Source of the DNA: Streptomyces sp. ISL-10
GTDB taxonomy: Bacteria > Actinomycetota > Actinomycetes > Streptomycetales > Streptomycetaceae
Reading direction: 5' to 3'
DNA length: 64,000 bases
Assembly: GCF_018614575.1 (NCBI RefSeq)
Contig: NZ_JAGGOJ010000011.1
Coordinates: forward strand, 372,001 to 436,000
Of this stretch, positions 52,855 to 61,541 are shown one piece after another. The notes below the pieces were generated by a model. The model ran no database searches. It was given only the letters and a program-made list of their open reading frames with translations, and was not told the origin of the DNA. The position numbers were made by a program, and so were the translations under genes. The first letter of the stretch is position 1, and each line of letters begins with the position of its first letter.

Positions 52855-53886
52855 GTGGTGTCCCACCGCCGACCCTCACAGACCGGTCTCACATCGAGTG
52901 CCCGGGTCACCGTCCTGTCCGCCGCGGCTGCCACCGCGGCCGCGGCGTTCGGGGCGGCGCCCGCGAGCGCCGAACCCCAGGAGCCGGCACAAGCCACCCG
53001 GGCCCGGGTCGACCGCCTCTACGAGGAGGCCGAACAGGCCACCGAACGGTTCAACAAGGCGGGCGAAGACGTCGATCGGCTGAGCGAGCGCGTCGAATAC
53101 GTCCAGGACAGCGTCGCCCGCGGCCAGGAGCGCATCAACCGCATGCGCGGGGCGCTCGGTTCCGTGGCCGGCGCCCAGTACCGCTCCGGCGGAGTCGACC
53201 CGGCGCTGGAGCTGCTGCTGTCCGCCGACCCGGACACCTATCTGGAACGCGCCGCCGTGCTGGACCGCATCAGCGAACGCCAGTCGGCCGCCCTGGACGA
53301 GCTGCGCCGCGAGCAGCGTGACCTGGGCCAGGAGCGGGCCGAGGCCGCCCTGGACCTCGCCGAGCTGGAGCGCAGCCGCTCCGCCGTGGCCCGCCACAAG
53401 CGCAGCGTCGAACGCAAGCTCGCCGAGGCGCGCAGGCTGCTGAACGCCCTGCCCGCCGAGGAGCGCGCCGACTTCGACCGGCTCTCGCGCTCCGGTCGTG
53501 ACGGCGCGCTGCCGGAACTGACGGGCCTCCCACCCGGCTCGGGCCATGCGGCCGCCGCCGCGCTCGCCGCCCGCAGCGCTGTCGGCCGACCCTATGTGTG
53601 GGGTGCCAGCGGCCCGACGGGATTCGACTGTTCGGGCCTGGTGCAGTGGTCGTACGCCCAGGCCGGCGTCGGCCTGCCGCGCACCTCGCAGGCGCAGGCG
53701 AACGCAGGCCGCCGCGTTCCGCTGTCCGAGGCGCGGCCCGGCGACATCGTCACCTACCGCGGCGACGCCAGCCACGTCGGGATGTACATGGGCAACGGCC
53801 AGGTCGTCCACGCCCCCTACCCGGGAGCCGCGGTGCGCTACGACCCGGTGGGCATGATGCCGATCCACGCGGTGACGAGGGTCTAG
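52855..53886 (+). CDS. Secreted NlpC/P60 peptidoglycan endopeptidase (2)
   Basis: A 343-residue paralogue of the preceding gene, with the same order: signal peptide (ARVTVLSAAAATAAAAFGAA), coiled coil (RVDRLYEEAEQATERFNKAG) and NlpC/P60 domain (GFDCSGLVQWS, DASHVGMY, VHAPYPG). The coiled coil is Arg-rich where the first copy is Lys-rich. The GTG at 52855 aligns with the start of the first copy and has GGGAG 8 nt upstream. Its short 5' region lacks the complex leader of the first gene, so the two are likely regulated differently. Confidence 0.9.
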   Translation: MVSHRRPSQTGLTSSARVTVLSAAAATAAAAFGAAPASAEPQEPAQATRARVDRLYEEAEQATERFNKAGEDVDRLSERVEYVQDSVARGQERINRMRGALGSVAGAQYRSGGVDPALELLLSADPDTYLERAAVLDRISERQSAALDELRREQRDLGQERAEAALDLAELERSRSAVARHKRSVERKLAEARRLLNALPAEERADFDRLSRSGRDGALPELTGLPPGSGHAAAAALAARSAVGRPYVWGASGPTGFDCSGLVQWSYAQAGVGLPRTSQAQANAGRRVPLSEARPGDIVTYRGDASHVGMYMGNGQVVHAPYPGAAVRYDPVGMMPIHAVTRV

Positions 53887-54040
53887 GGCCGTTCTTCGGG
53901 GCGGGCCGGGGCGGGTCCGGCCGGGTCGGCCGGGGCAGACCGGAACCTGCCGGAGCGGGCCGAACGGAAAGTTCCCCGGCGACCACGGGGTTCCGCTCTC
54001 CGGCGTAGCGTTCCGCCGCCCTTTCCGTACGATCGGCCAT

Positions 54041-55273
54041 GTGGCAGGTCAGGAGCGCATACAGCGCGCATCGGCACGGCGCACGGCGGGGCTCGGTCTC
54101 GCCGTGCTGCTGCTGGCGTCCGGCTGCACGACCGCCGACAAGCCCCTGGACCCCACGGTGGACGCCATCCAGGAGGCCCTTGACGAGCGGGGCGAGGCCG
54201 TCGTGGACGGAGACCGCAGCCGCTATCTGGAGGCACTCGCCCCCGGCGCGACCGCCCTGCGCAGGCAGCAGGCCAGGGAGTTCGACAACATGGCGGACAT
54301 CCCCTTCCGTTCGTGGGAGTACCGCATCAAGGGCGTACGCCACCAGGGTGCTCGGGCCGTCGCCGACACCGAACTGCGTTACCGCGTCGACGCCTACGAC
54401 ACCGTCCCCGTGACGGCCGCCCGCATCCTGGAGCTCACCGAGCGCGACGGCCGCTGGTACGTGACCGCGGACGAGCCGGGCACCGGCGCACCCGAGCTGC
54501 TGTGGCAGCAGGGCGACGTCGCGGCCGTGCGGGGCAGCCGCAGCCTGGTCCTCGGCGTCGGCCAGGACGACAAGCGGCTGCGCGAGCTCGCCGCGGCCAC
54601 CGACCGCGCCGTGCCCGCCGTGACGGCCGCCTGGCCCTCGAAGTGGGCCGGCCGCGTGGTCGTCCTCGTCCCCTCGTCCGTCGAGTCCATGGGGCGTCTC
54701 CTCGGCGCCCCGGCCGCCGGATACCGGGGCATCGCCGCCGTCACCACGGGCGAGACGGGCCGCAAGGACGGCGAGACCGCCGACCGGGTGATCGTCAACC
54801 CGGAGGCGTACGGGCTGCTCGGCGACTTCGGGCAGGGCATCGTGCTCACCCACGAGACCACCCATGTGGCGACCCGCGCCGACACCTCGGCCGCCACCCC
54901 GATGTGGCTCTCCGAGGGCTTCGCCGACTGGGTCGCCTACCGGGGCACCGGACGCACCGCCGAGGAGACCGCGCCCGAGCTGCGGGACGCGGTGCGCGGC
55001 GGCGAGGTGCCCGCGGCCCTGCCCGCGGACGAGGGCTTCGCATTCGGCGGGGACGCCGCCGCCCTGGCGCGGGCCTACGAGGGCGGCTGGCTCGCCTGCG
55101 AGCTGATCGCCGACCGCTGGGGCGAGGACGAGCTCAGGGAGTTCTACCGGACCGTCGGCGAGGCGGAGCAGCGCGAGGGCGCGGTGGAACGGGCTCTGGG
55201 CGAGGTGCTGGGCGTCACGGCGGACGCATTCACCGCGCAGTGGCGGGACTATCTGCGCGAGCGTCTGGGCTGA
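54041..55273 (+). CDS. Lipoprotein zinc metallopeptidase-like protein (HExxH gluzincin)
   Basis: A 410-residue lipoprotein with the lipobox LLASGC near residue 30. Residues about 40-150 look like a small alpha+beta domain. The zinc site is H271-ETT-H275 with the third ligand probably E292 in WLSEGFADW, the gluzincin arrangement. It has the look of a peptidase_MA-like family member. Its GTG start is fixed by the lipoprotein signal. The 3' end overlaps the convergent mannosyltransferase-like gene by 44 bp. Substrate unknown. Confidence 0.85.
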   Translation: MAGQERIQRASARRTAGLGLAVLLLASGCTTADKPLDPTVDAIQEALDERGEAVVDGDRSRYLEALAPGATALRRQQAREFDNMADIPFRSWEYRIKGVRHQGARAVADTELRYRVDAYDTVPVTAARILELTERDGRWYVTADEPGTGAPELLWQQGDVAAVRGSRSLVLGVGQDDKRLRELAAATDRAVPAVTAAWPSKWAGRVVVLVPSSVESMGRLLGAPAAGYRGIAAVTTGETGRKDGETADRVIVNPEAYGLLGDFGQGIVLTHETTHVATRADTSAATPMWLSEGFADWVAYRGTGRTAEETAPELRDAVRGGEVPAALPADEGFAFGGDAAALARAYEGGWLACELIADRWGEDELREFYRTVGEAEQREGAVERALGEVLGVTADAFTAQWRDYLRERLG

Positions 55274-56475
55274 CGGCCTCCCCGCGGACCTGCCGGGCCG
55301 ACACCGTGGTCCGCCACAGGCGCCGGCAGGCGACAAGCGTCGCGGCCACCAGCAGGCCGTTGCGCAGCACGAGCAGCGCGATGCCCGGCCCGTCGCTCGC
55401 CACCACATGCGCGAACCACACCGGGAACTCCAGCACCGTGACCGCCGTCGCGGCCAGCGTGAGCAGCGCCGGCCGCACCATACGGGTCTCCCGGCGCACC
55501 AGGCACACCGCGGCGACGCCCACCAGCCAGATCAGGTACTGGGGGCTGATCACCCGGCTCGTGGTGGTGAACAGCAGCACGGCGGCGAACGCCGCGTCGC
55601 ACAGCGTGGCCGGGCCGAGCTCCCGTGCCCGGAGCCGCCACACCACCAGCCAGCCGAGGGCCAGGGCGCTCAGCGCCAGCGACCCCCCCGCTCACCAGCG
55701 CCACCCACGGTCCGACGAACTCGACCGACCCGTAGCTCAGCAGCACCTCGCCCCGCCAGCCGAAGTGCCTCGCGACATGGAAGACCAGGGCGCCCAGCGA
55801 CTCGACCTCGATGCCACGGTCGCGCTGGAACACCAAGAAGGCCGATGTGCCCGGCAGCGCGGCGGCGAAGGCGAGCGCAAGACCCGTGCCCGTCACCGCC
55901 GCCGTGCCCCAGGCGCGCCGCGCCGCCCGGCCGCGCGCCACGCCCACCAGCAGCAGCACCGGCCACACCTTCAGCAGCGCCCCCAGACCCGCGAGCGCCC
56001 CCAGCGCGCGCGGGCGGCCGGAGCCCGCCAGCAGAGCGGCGACGGCGACGGCGGTGACCATCAGGTCGTAGCGGGCGTAGGCGGTGGGCCCGAGCAGAGG
56101 CACGCCCACGATCCAGACCCAGGTGCCGCGCCATGCGGCTTCGTTCCTCTCCGCGTACCGCAGCAGCCCGAGGACCAGCAGATCGCACAGCAGGACGAGG
56201 AAGAAGAAGGCGCCGGCGTACGCGAGACCCGGCACAAGACCGGGCGCGAGGATCGCGAGCGCGGCGGCGGGCGGGTACTGCCAGGTGACGTCGTCCAGCG
56301 GGAACGTCCCGGTGCGCAGTACCTCGTACCAGCCCTGGTAGATCACCGAGACGTCGCTCGTGACGTCGGGCCCCGGGACCGTGACCACCTTGAAGACGCA
56401 CAGCAGCAGCGCCGTACGGGTCAGCGCCCACACTGCGAGCGGAGCCCGGGCGCCCCGTGCCAGTGTCTTCGCCAT
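55230..56475 (-). pseudogene. GT87/DUF2029-type membrane mannosyltransferase, frameshifted
   Basis: A polyprenyl-phosphate-sugar glycosyltransferase with about ten helices, starting MAKTLARGARAPLAVWALTR and carrying GTFPLDDVTWQYPPAAA, typical of GT87. After ALVSGG the reading frame is lost at a run of seven C (seven G in the gene) at 55683-55689. Removing one base restores SLALSALALGWLVVWRLRAR and joins the intact C-terminal frame ending at 55230. It is therefore either a recent frameshift, a phase-variable tract or a sequencing error. It lies next to a PimB'-like gene. The family is judged from the YPP motif and topology. Confidence 0.75.
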
Positions 56476-56573
56476 GGCGTCCCTTTCGTCACCTTCGTCA
56501 CCGACTGGCTGCCCATCATGCCGCGCGGGGCCGTATGGGACGGGGGAAGGAGTGTTCGGTACTGTCGGCGGCG

Positions 56574-57716
56574 ATGCACAAGACCCTGATCGTGACGAAC
56601 GACTTCCCGCCCCGGCCCGGCGGCATCCAGGCCTTCCTGCACAACATGGCGCTGCGGCTCGACCCGGGGCAGCTCGTCGTCTACGCCTCCACCTGGAAGC
56701 GCGGGCGCGAGGGCGCCGAGGCGACCGCCGCCTTCGACGCGGAGCAGCCGTTCACCGTCGTACGCGACCGTACGACGATGCTCCTGCCCACGCCGCGAGT
56801 CACCCGGCGGGCCGTCGAGCTGCTGCGGGAGCACGGCTGCGCGTCGGTGTGGTTCGGCGCGGCGGCCCCGCTCGGCCTGATGGCCCCCGCCCTGCGCAAG
56901 GCCGGTGCGCGGCGGATCGTGGCCACCACGCACGGCCACGAGGCGGGTTGGGCACAGCTGCCCGCGTCGCGGCAGCTGCTGCGGCGGATCGGCGAAGGCA
57001 CGGACACGATCACCTATCTGGGCGAGTACACCCGGTCGCGGATCGCGTCGGCGCTCACGCCTCAGGCAGCGGGGCGCATGGTCCAACTGCCGCCCGGCGT
57101 CGACGAGAAGACGTTCCACCCCGGCTCCGGCGGCGACGAGATCCGCGACCGGCTCGGGCTGAGTGACCGGCCCGTCGTCGTCTGCGTCTCCCGTCTGGTC
57201 CCGCGCAAGGGCCAGGACACGCTGATCCTCGCCCTGCCCGCGATTCTGGCGAAGGTCCCGGACGCGGTGCTGCTGATCGTGGGCGGCGGCCCGTACGAGA
57301 AGGACCTGCGCAGGCTAGCCGCGGAGACGGGCGTGTCGGACTCGGTGCGCTTCACGGGCGCTGTGCCGTGGTCGGAACTCCCGGCGCACTACGGGGCGGG
57401 CGACGTGTTCGCCATGCCGTGCCGCACGCGCAGGGGCGGCCTCGATGTCGAGGGCCTCGGGATCGTGTACCTGGAGGCGTCGGCGACCGGACTGCCGGTG
57501 GTGGCGGGCGACTCCGGCGGCGCGCCGGACGCGGTGCTCGACGGCGAGACGGGCTGGGTGGTCCGCGGCAACGCGCCGGAGGACACGGCGGAACGGATCG
57601 TGGCCCTGCTGGACGACCCTCGACTCCGGCAGCGCATGGGCGAGCGGGGCCGTGCCTGGGTCGAGGAGAAGTGGCGCTGGGACCTGCTGGCGGAGAGGCT
57701 GCGGGAGCTGCTCTGA
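56574..57716 (+). CDS. GT4 glycosyltransferase, PimB'-like mannosyltransferase
   Basis: A 380-residue GT-B enzyme. It opens LIVTNDFPPRPGGIQAFLHN. It carries CVSRLVPRKGQDTLI and LLIVGGGPYEKDLRRLAAE, and the donor site in RRGGLDVEGLGIVYLEASAT with E-x7-E. It matches PimB', which transfers mannose from GDP-mannose to phosphatidylinositol monomannoside, and the mycobacterial pimB' also lies beside fadD15. The ATG at 56574 lacks a close ribosome site (AAGGAG is 22 nt away). A different acceptor is possible in Streptomyces. Confidence 0.85.
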   Translation: MHKTLIVTNDFPPRPGGIQAFLHNMALRLDPGQLVVYASTWKRGREGAEATAAFDAEQPFTVVRDRTTMLLPTPRVTRRAVELLREHGCASVWFGAAAPLGLMAPALRKAGARRIVATTHGHEAGWAQLPASRQLLRRIGEGTDTITYLGEYTRSRIASALTPQAAGRMVQLPPGVDEKTFHPGSGGDEIRDRLGLSDRPVVVCVSRLVPRKGQDTLILALPAILAKVPDAVLLIVGGGPYEKDLRRLAAETGVSDSVRFTGAVPWSELPAHYGAGDVFAMPCRTRRGGLDVEGLGIVYLEASATGLPVVAGDSGGAPDAVLDGETGWVVRGNAPEDTAERIVALLDDPRLRQRMGERGRAWVEEKWRWDLLAERLRELL

Positions 57717-58106
57717 GGTAACCGGGGGCTCCGCCCCCGGACCCTGCGCCCTGCTGGCGGTGAGGGATCCCCAGCGCGTGAGTCTCCCCTACGGCCTGGT
57801 GGCCGTGGGTGGGGTTCCCTTCGGCGAAGCCAGGGGGGAGTGCCCCAGTGGGGCTGGATTTCGCAGAGCGAAATCAGTCCGTCCGGGGCGCCCCGGACGA
57901 AGCCCAGGGGCTTGAGGACACCGCGCGAAGCGCGGTACGGGGTCCGGGGCCCGCTCCGGGTCGGGATGGGGGTACCGCCCACGGCCGCCGGGCCGTGGGG
58001 AGGGCGGGGTGGGGGACAAGCCGCCGCAGGCGGGCACGCACCCCGGGGCCGAGCCCCAACGCGCGCGCCGCGCCCCCGGGCGGGGCACCGGGGGCAGCGC
58101 CCCCGG
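57717..58106. other. Palindrome-rich intergenic region between convergent genes
   Basis: About 390 bp without a gene. It holds CCGGGGGCTCCGCCCCCGG right after the glycosyltransferase stop, an inverted copy of the CTTCG-loop repeat at 57811-57846, and several GGGG/CCCC palindromes. The stems can end transcription from both sides. Confidence 0.6.
57811..57846 (-). repeat. CTTCG-loop palindromic repeat, inverted copy
   Basis: Read on the minus strand it is GGGGCACTCCCCCCTGGCTT, then CGCCGAAGGGAACCCC, close to the copies at 29395 and 47447. Confidence 0.65.
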
Positions 58107-59903
58107 TCAGGTGGCGTAGATCGCCTCGATCTCGTCCGCGAAGTCCTTCGCCACCACATTCCGCTTCAGCTTCAGCGACGGCGTGATGTGCCCCGCCTCC
58201 TCCGTGAACTGCGACGCCAGCACGCGGAACTTCCGTACCGACTCCGCCTTCGACACCGCCGCGTTGCCGTCGTCCACCGCACTCTGGATCTCGGCCAGCA
58301 GCTCCGGGTCCTCGCGCAGCACCGCCGCCGTCGCGCCCGCCGGCTTGCCGTGCTCCGCCGCCCAGCGGCCGAGGAACTCCTCGTCGATGGTGACCAGCGC
58401 GCCTACGAAGGGCCGGCCGTCGCCGACCACCATGCACTCCGCGACCAGGGCGTGCGCGCGGATGCGGTCCTCGATCACGGCCGGGGCGACGTTCTTGCCG
58501 CCCGCGGTGACGAGGATCTCCTTCTTGCGGCCCGTGATCGCGAGGTAGCCGTCCTCGTCGAGGGTGCCGATGTCGCCGGTGTGGAACCAGTTGTCCGCCA
58601 GTGCCTCCGCCGTGGCCGCCTCGTTGTTCCAGTAGCCGGAGAAGATGTGCTCGCCGTGCAGCAGCACCTCGCCGTCGTCCGCGATCCGGACCACCGAACC
58701 GGGCAGCGGCTGACCGACCGTGCCGATCTTCTGCCGGTCCCACGGGTTGAACGCGGTCGCCGCGCAGGACTCGGTCAGCCCGTAGCCCTCCAGCACCGTG
58801 AAGCCGATGCCGCGGAAGAAGTGGCCGAGCCGCTCGCCGAGCGGCGCGCCGCCGGAGACCGCGTACTCGCCGCGCCCGCCCAGAACGGCGCGGAGCTTGC
58901 TGTAGACGAGCCTGTCGAAGACCTTGTGCTTGATCTTCAGGCCGATCGGCACGCCCTGCGAACTGCCGATGGCGCGGCTGTAGGCGATCGCCGTGTTCGC
59001 GGCCTTGTCGAAGATCTTGCCCTTGCCGTCCGCCTGGGCCTTGGCCCGCGCCGAGTTGTAGACCTTCTCGAAGACGCGCGGCACACCGAGGATCAGCGTC
59101 GGCCGGAAGGAGGCCAACTCGTCGGTGAGGTTCTTGATGTCCGGCACACAACCGAGCTTGATCGGCGCCATGACGGCCGCGAGCTCGACCATGCGGCCGA
59201 AGACGTGCGCGGCGGGGAGGAACAGCAGCACCGAACTCTCGCCCGTACGGAACAGTGGCTTCAGACGCTCGACCAGGTTGCCGCACTCCGCGAAGAAGGC
59301 GCGGTGGGTGAGGACACAGCCCTTGGGACGCCCGGTGGTGCCGGAGGTGTAGACGATCGTCGCCGGGTCGTCGGCCTTGGCGGTGGCGCTGCGCTCGTCG
59401 ACGGTGGCGTCGGAGATCTCCGCGCCGGCGGCGGTGAGTTCGTCGACGGTGCCCTTCTCGATCTGCCAGACGTTGCGCAGGGAGGGCAGCGATTCGCGTA
59501 CGGACTCCACGGCGGCGGCGTGTCCGTCGCTCTCGACGATGACCGCGGCGGCACCCGAGTCACCGAGGATCCACTGCACCTGCTCGGCGGAGCTGGTCTC
59601 GTAGACCGGCACGGTCACCGCGCCGGCGCTCCAGATGGCGAAGTCGAGCCGGACCCACTCGTAGCGGGTGCGGGACATCAGGGCGACCCGGTCGCCGGGG
59701 CGGATGCCGGCGGCGATCAGGCCCTTGGCGGTGGCCCGCACCTCGGCCAGGAACTGGGTGGCGGTGACGTCCGCCCATGCGCCGGCGACCTTGCGGCCCA
59801 TCACCGCCACATCGGGGTGCTGCGCGGCATTGCGGCGGATGAGATCCGTCAGGTTGCCGTCCGTGGGGACCTCGTACAGGGCCGGAAGGCTGAACTCGCG
59901 CAA
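58107..59903 (-). CDS. fadD: Long-chain fatty-acid--CoA ligase (FadD15-like)
   Basis: A 598-residue AMP-forming ligase that activates fatty acids as acyl-AMP and then acyl-CoA. It has the P-loop motif TIVYTSGTTGRPKG, YGLTESCAATAFNPW, and the hinge/adenylate motif FHTGDIGTLDEDGY then ITGRKKEILVTAGGKNVAP with the late catalytic lysine region at the C-terminus. Translation starts at a TTG (59903) with GAGGAG 9 nt upstream, the only TTG start chosen in the window. The closest recalled relative is mycobacterial FadD15, encoded in the same neighbourhood. Confidence 0.92.
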   Translation of the reverse strand: MREFSLPALYEVPTDGNLTDLIRRNAAQHPDVAVMGRKVAGAWADVTATQFLAEVRATAKGLIAAGIRPGDRVALMSRTRYEWVRLDFAIWSAGAVTVPVYETSSAEQVQWILGDSGAAAVIVESDGHAAAVESVRESLPSLRNVWQIEKGTVDELTAAGAEISDATVDERSATAKADDPATIVYTSGTTGRPKGCVLTHRAFFAECGNLVERLKPLFRTGESSVLLFLPAAHVFGRMVELAAVMAPIKLGCVPDIKNLTDELASFRPTLILGVPRVFEKVYNSARAKAQADGKGKIFDKAANTAIAYSRAIGSSQGVPIGLKIKHKVFDRLVYSKLRAVLGGRGEYAVSGGAPLGERLGHFFRGIGFTVLEGYGLTESCAATAFNPWDRQKIGTVGQPLPGSVVRIADDGEVLLHGEHIFSGYWNNEAATAEALADNWFHTGDIGTLDEDGYLAITGRKKEILVTAGGKNVAPAVIEDRIRAHALVAECMVVGDGRPFVGALVTIDEEFLGRWAAEHGKPAGATAAVLREDPELLAEIQSAVDDGNAAVSKAESVRKFRVLASQFTEEAGHITPSLKLKRNVVAKDFADEIEAIYAT

Positions 59904-60184
59904 GACTGCTGCTCCTCATCGGGCGCCGGCGCCACGGCTCTGTGTGATGCACCGGTTGCGGTCCAAGATCGGGCAGGTGCTCGTGGGGGCGAGCACGACT
60001 GGACTGCCCGGACGTTACCCATCAGTACGCGGTTCCCGATAGGGGTTCCCGGCCAATGTTCCCTGCGTCACACGTCAATGGCTGGACATCGCGCAGACTA
60101 TTCCACTCCGCCCGCGGCCCGGAAGTTACCGCAGGTCCACCCCCCTCTACCCGCGTTCGGCAGGCGCGTTCTAGGGTGCTCGTC

Positions 60185-60961
60185 ATGCGACGCATGCGAG
60201 TCAATGTGGTCAGCGACGTGCACGGCAACGCCCGGGATCTCGCCACCGCGGGCGACGGCGCGGACGCTCTCGTCTGCCTCGGCGACCTGGTCCTCTTCCT
60301 CGACTACGCCGACCACTCGCGTGGCATCTTCCCCGACCTCTTCGGCGTCGAGAACGCCCACCTGATCGTCGAACTGCGCACCGCCCGCCGCTTCGACGAG
60401 GCCCGGGAACTGGGCCGCAGACTGTGGGCCGAGCTCGGCCTCGACCGCGAGAGCGCCATCGAGACCGCCGTGCGCCGCCAGTACGCCGCGCTCTTCGCGG
60501 CCTTCCCCACGCCGACGTACGCCACCTACGGCAATGTCGACATCCCCGGCCTGTGGCCCGAGTTCGCCCGGCCCGGCACCACCGTCCTCGACGGCGAGCG
60601 GGTCGAGATCGGCGGCCGCGTCTTCGGCTTCGTCGGCGGCGGGCTGCGTACCCCGATGCGCACCCCTTACGAGATCTCCGACGAGGAGTACGCCGCCAAG
60701 GTCGAGGCCCTGGGCGAGGTCGACGTGCTCTGCTCCCACATCCCTCCCGATGTCCCGGAACTGACCTACGACACCGTCGCCCGCCGCTTCGAACGCGGCA
60801 GCCGCGCCCTGCTGACCGCGATCAGGCGCACCAGGCCCCGGTACGCCCTCTTCGGCCACGTCCACCAGCCGCTCGCCCGCCGGATGCGCGTCGGCGCGAC
60901 GGAGTGCGTGAACGTCGGGCACTTCGCCTCCACCGGCCGCCCTTGGACGCTGACGTGGTGA
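60185..60961 (+). CDS. Metallophosphoesterase (calcineurin-like)
   Basis: A 258-residue binuclear metallophosphoesterase. Motifs in order: VVSDVHGN, LVCLGDLVLF, TYGNVD (in place of GNHE/GNHD, so the usual histidine is replaced), LCSHIPPD and ALFGHVHQP. Most metal ligands are intact. ATG at 60185 or 60194 can start it; AGGGTG lies before the first. It sits between fadD and the SRPBCC gene. Substrate unknown; cyclic nucleotides and phosphodiesters are typical. Confidence 0.85.
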   Translation: MRRMRVNVVSDVHGNARDLATAGDGADALVCLGDLVLFLDYADHSRGIFPDLFGVENAHLIVELRTARRFDEARELGRRLWAELGLDRESAIETAVRRQYAALFAAFPTPTYATYGNVDIPGLWPEFARPGTTVLDGERVEIGGRVFGFVGGGLRTPMRTPYEISDEEYAAKVEALGEVDVLCSHIPPDVPELTYDTVARRFERGSRALLTAIRRTRPRYALFGHVHQPLARRMRVGATECVNVGHFASTGRPWTLTW

Positions 60962-61091
60962 GCGGCGCCGGCTGGCGTGCCAGAAGAGCGACGTTCGTCG
61001 GCCGGGGCCGCCACCGGCGTCGCTCCCGCTCGCGATAGCCTGCTCACCACCACACCACCGGTCATCACCGCACTGTTGAGGAGCCGCAGCG

Positions 61092-61541
61092 ATGGCGGAA
61101 CACACCAGCTCGAGCATCACGATCGATGCGGCGCCGGCCGATGTCATGGGCGTGATCTCCGACTTCGCGCGCTACCCCGAGTGGACCGGCGAGGTGAAGG
61201 AGGCCGAGGTGCTCGCCACCGACGCCGAGGGCCGCGCCGAACAGGTCCGCCTCGTCCTCGACGCCGGCGCGATCAAGGACGACCACACCCTCGCGTACAC
61301 CTGGCACGGCGAGAACGAGGTCAGCTGGACACTGGTGAAGTCCCAGATGCTGCGCGCCATCGACGGCTCGTACAGCCTCGCTCCCATGGGCGGCGGCGAC
61401 CGGACCGAGGTCACCTACCAGCTCACCGTCGACGTCAAGATCCCCATGCTCGGCATGATCAAGCGCAAGGCGGAGAAGGTCATCATCGACCGCGCTCTGG
61501 CAGGCCTGAAGAAGCGCGTCGAGAGCGGCGCCGGCGCCTGA
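61092..61541 (+). CDS. SRPBCC (START-like, polyketide cyclase/dehydrase) protein
   Basis: A 149-residue helix-grip protein. MAEHTSSSITIDAAPADVMG opens the first strand, followed by VISDFARYPEWTGEVKEAEV and a C-terminal amphipathic helix (RALAGLKKRVESG). The fold has a deep lipid- or polyketide-binding cavity. GAGGAG lies 8 nt before the ATG. Its stop shares one base with the start of the ArsA-like gene, so both are co-translated; the pair recurs in mycobacteria (Rv2185c/Rv2184c as I recall). Confidence 0.88.
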   Translation: MAEHTSSSITIDAAPADVMGVISDFARYPEWTGEVKEAEVLATDAEGRAEQVRLVLDAGAIKDDHTLAYTWHGENEVSWTLVKSQMLRAIDGSYSLAPMGGGDRTEVTYQLTVDVKIPMLGMIKRKAEKVIIDRALAGLKKRVESGAGA

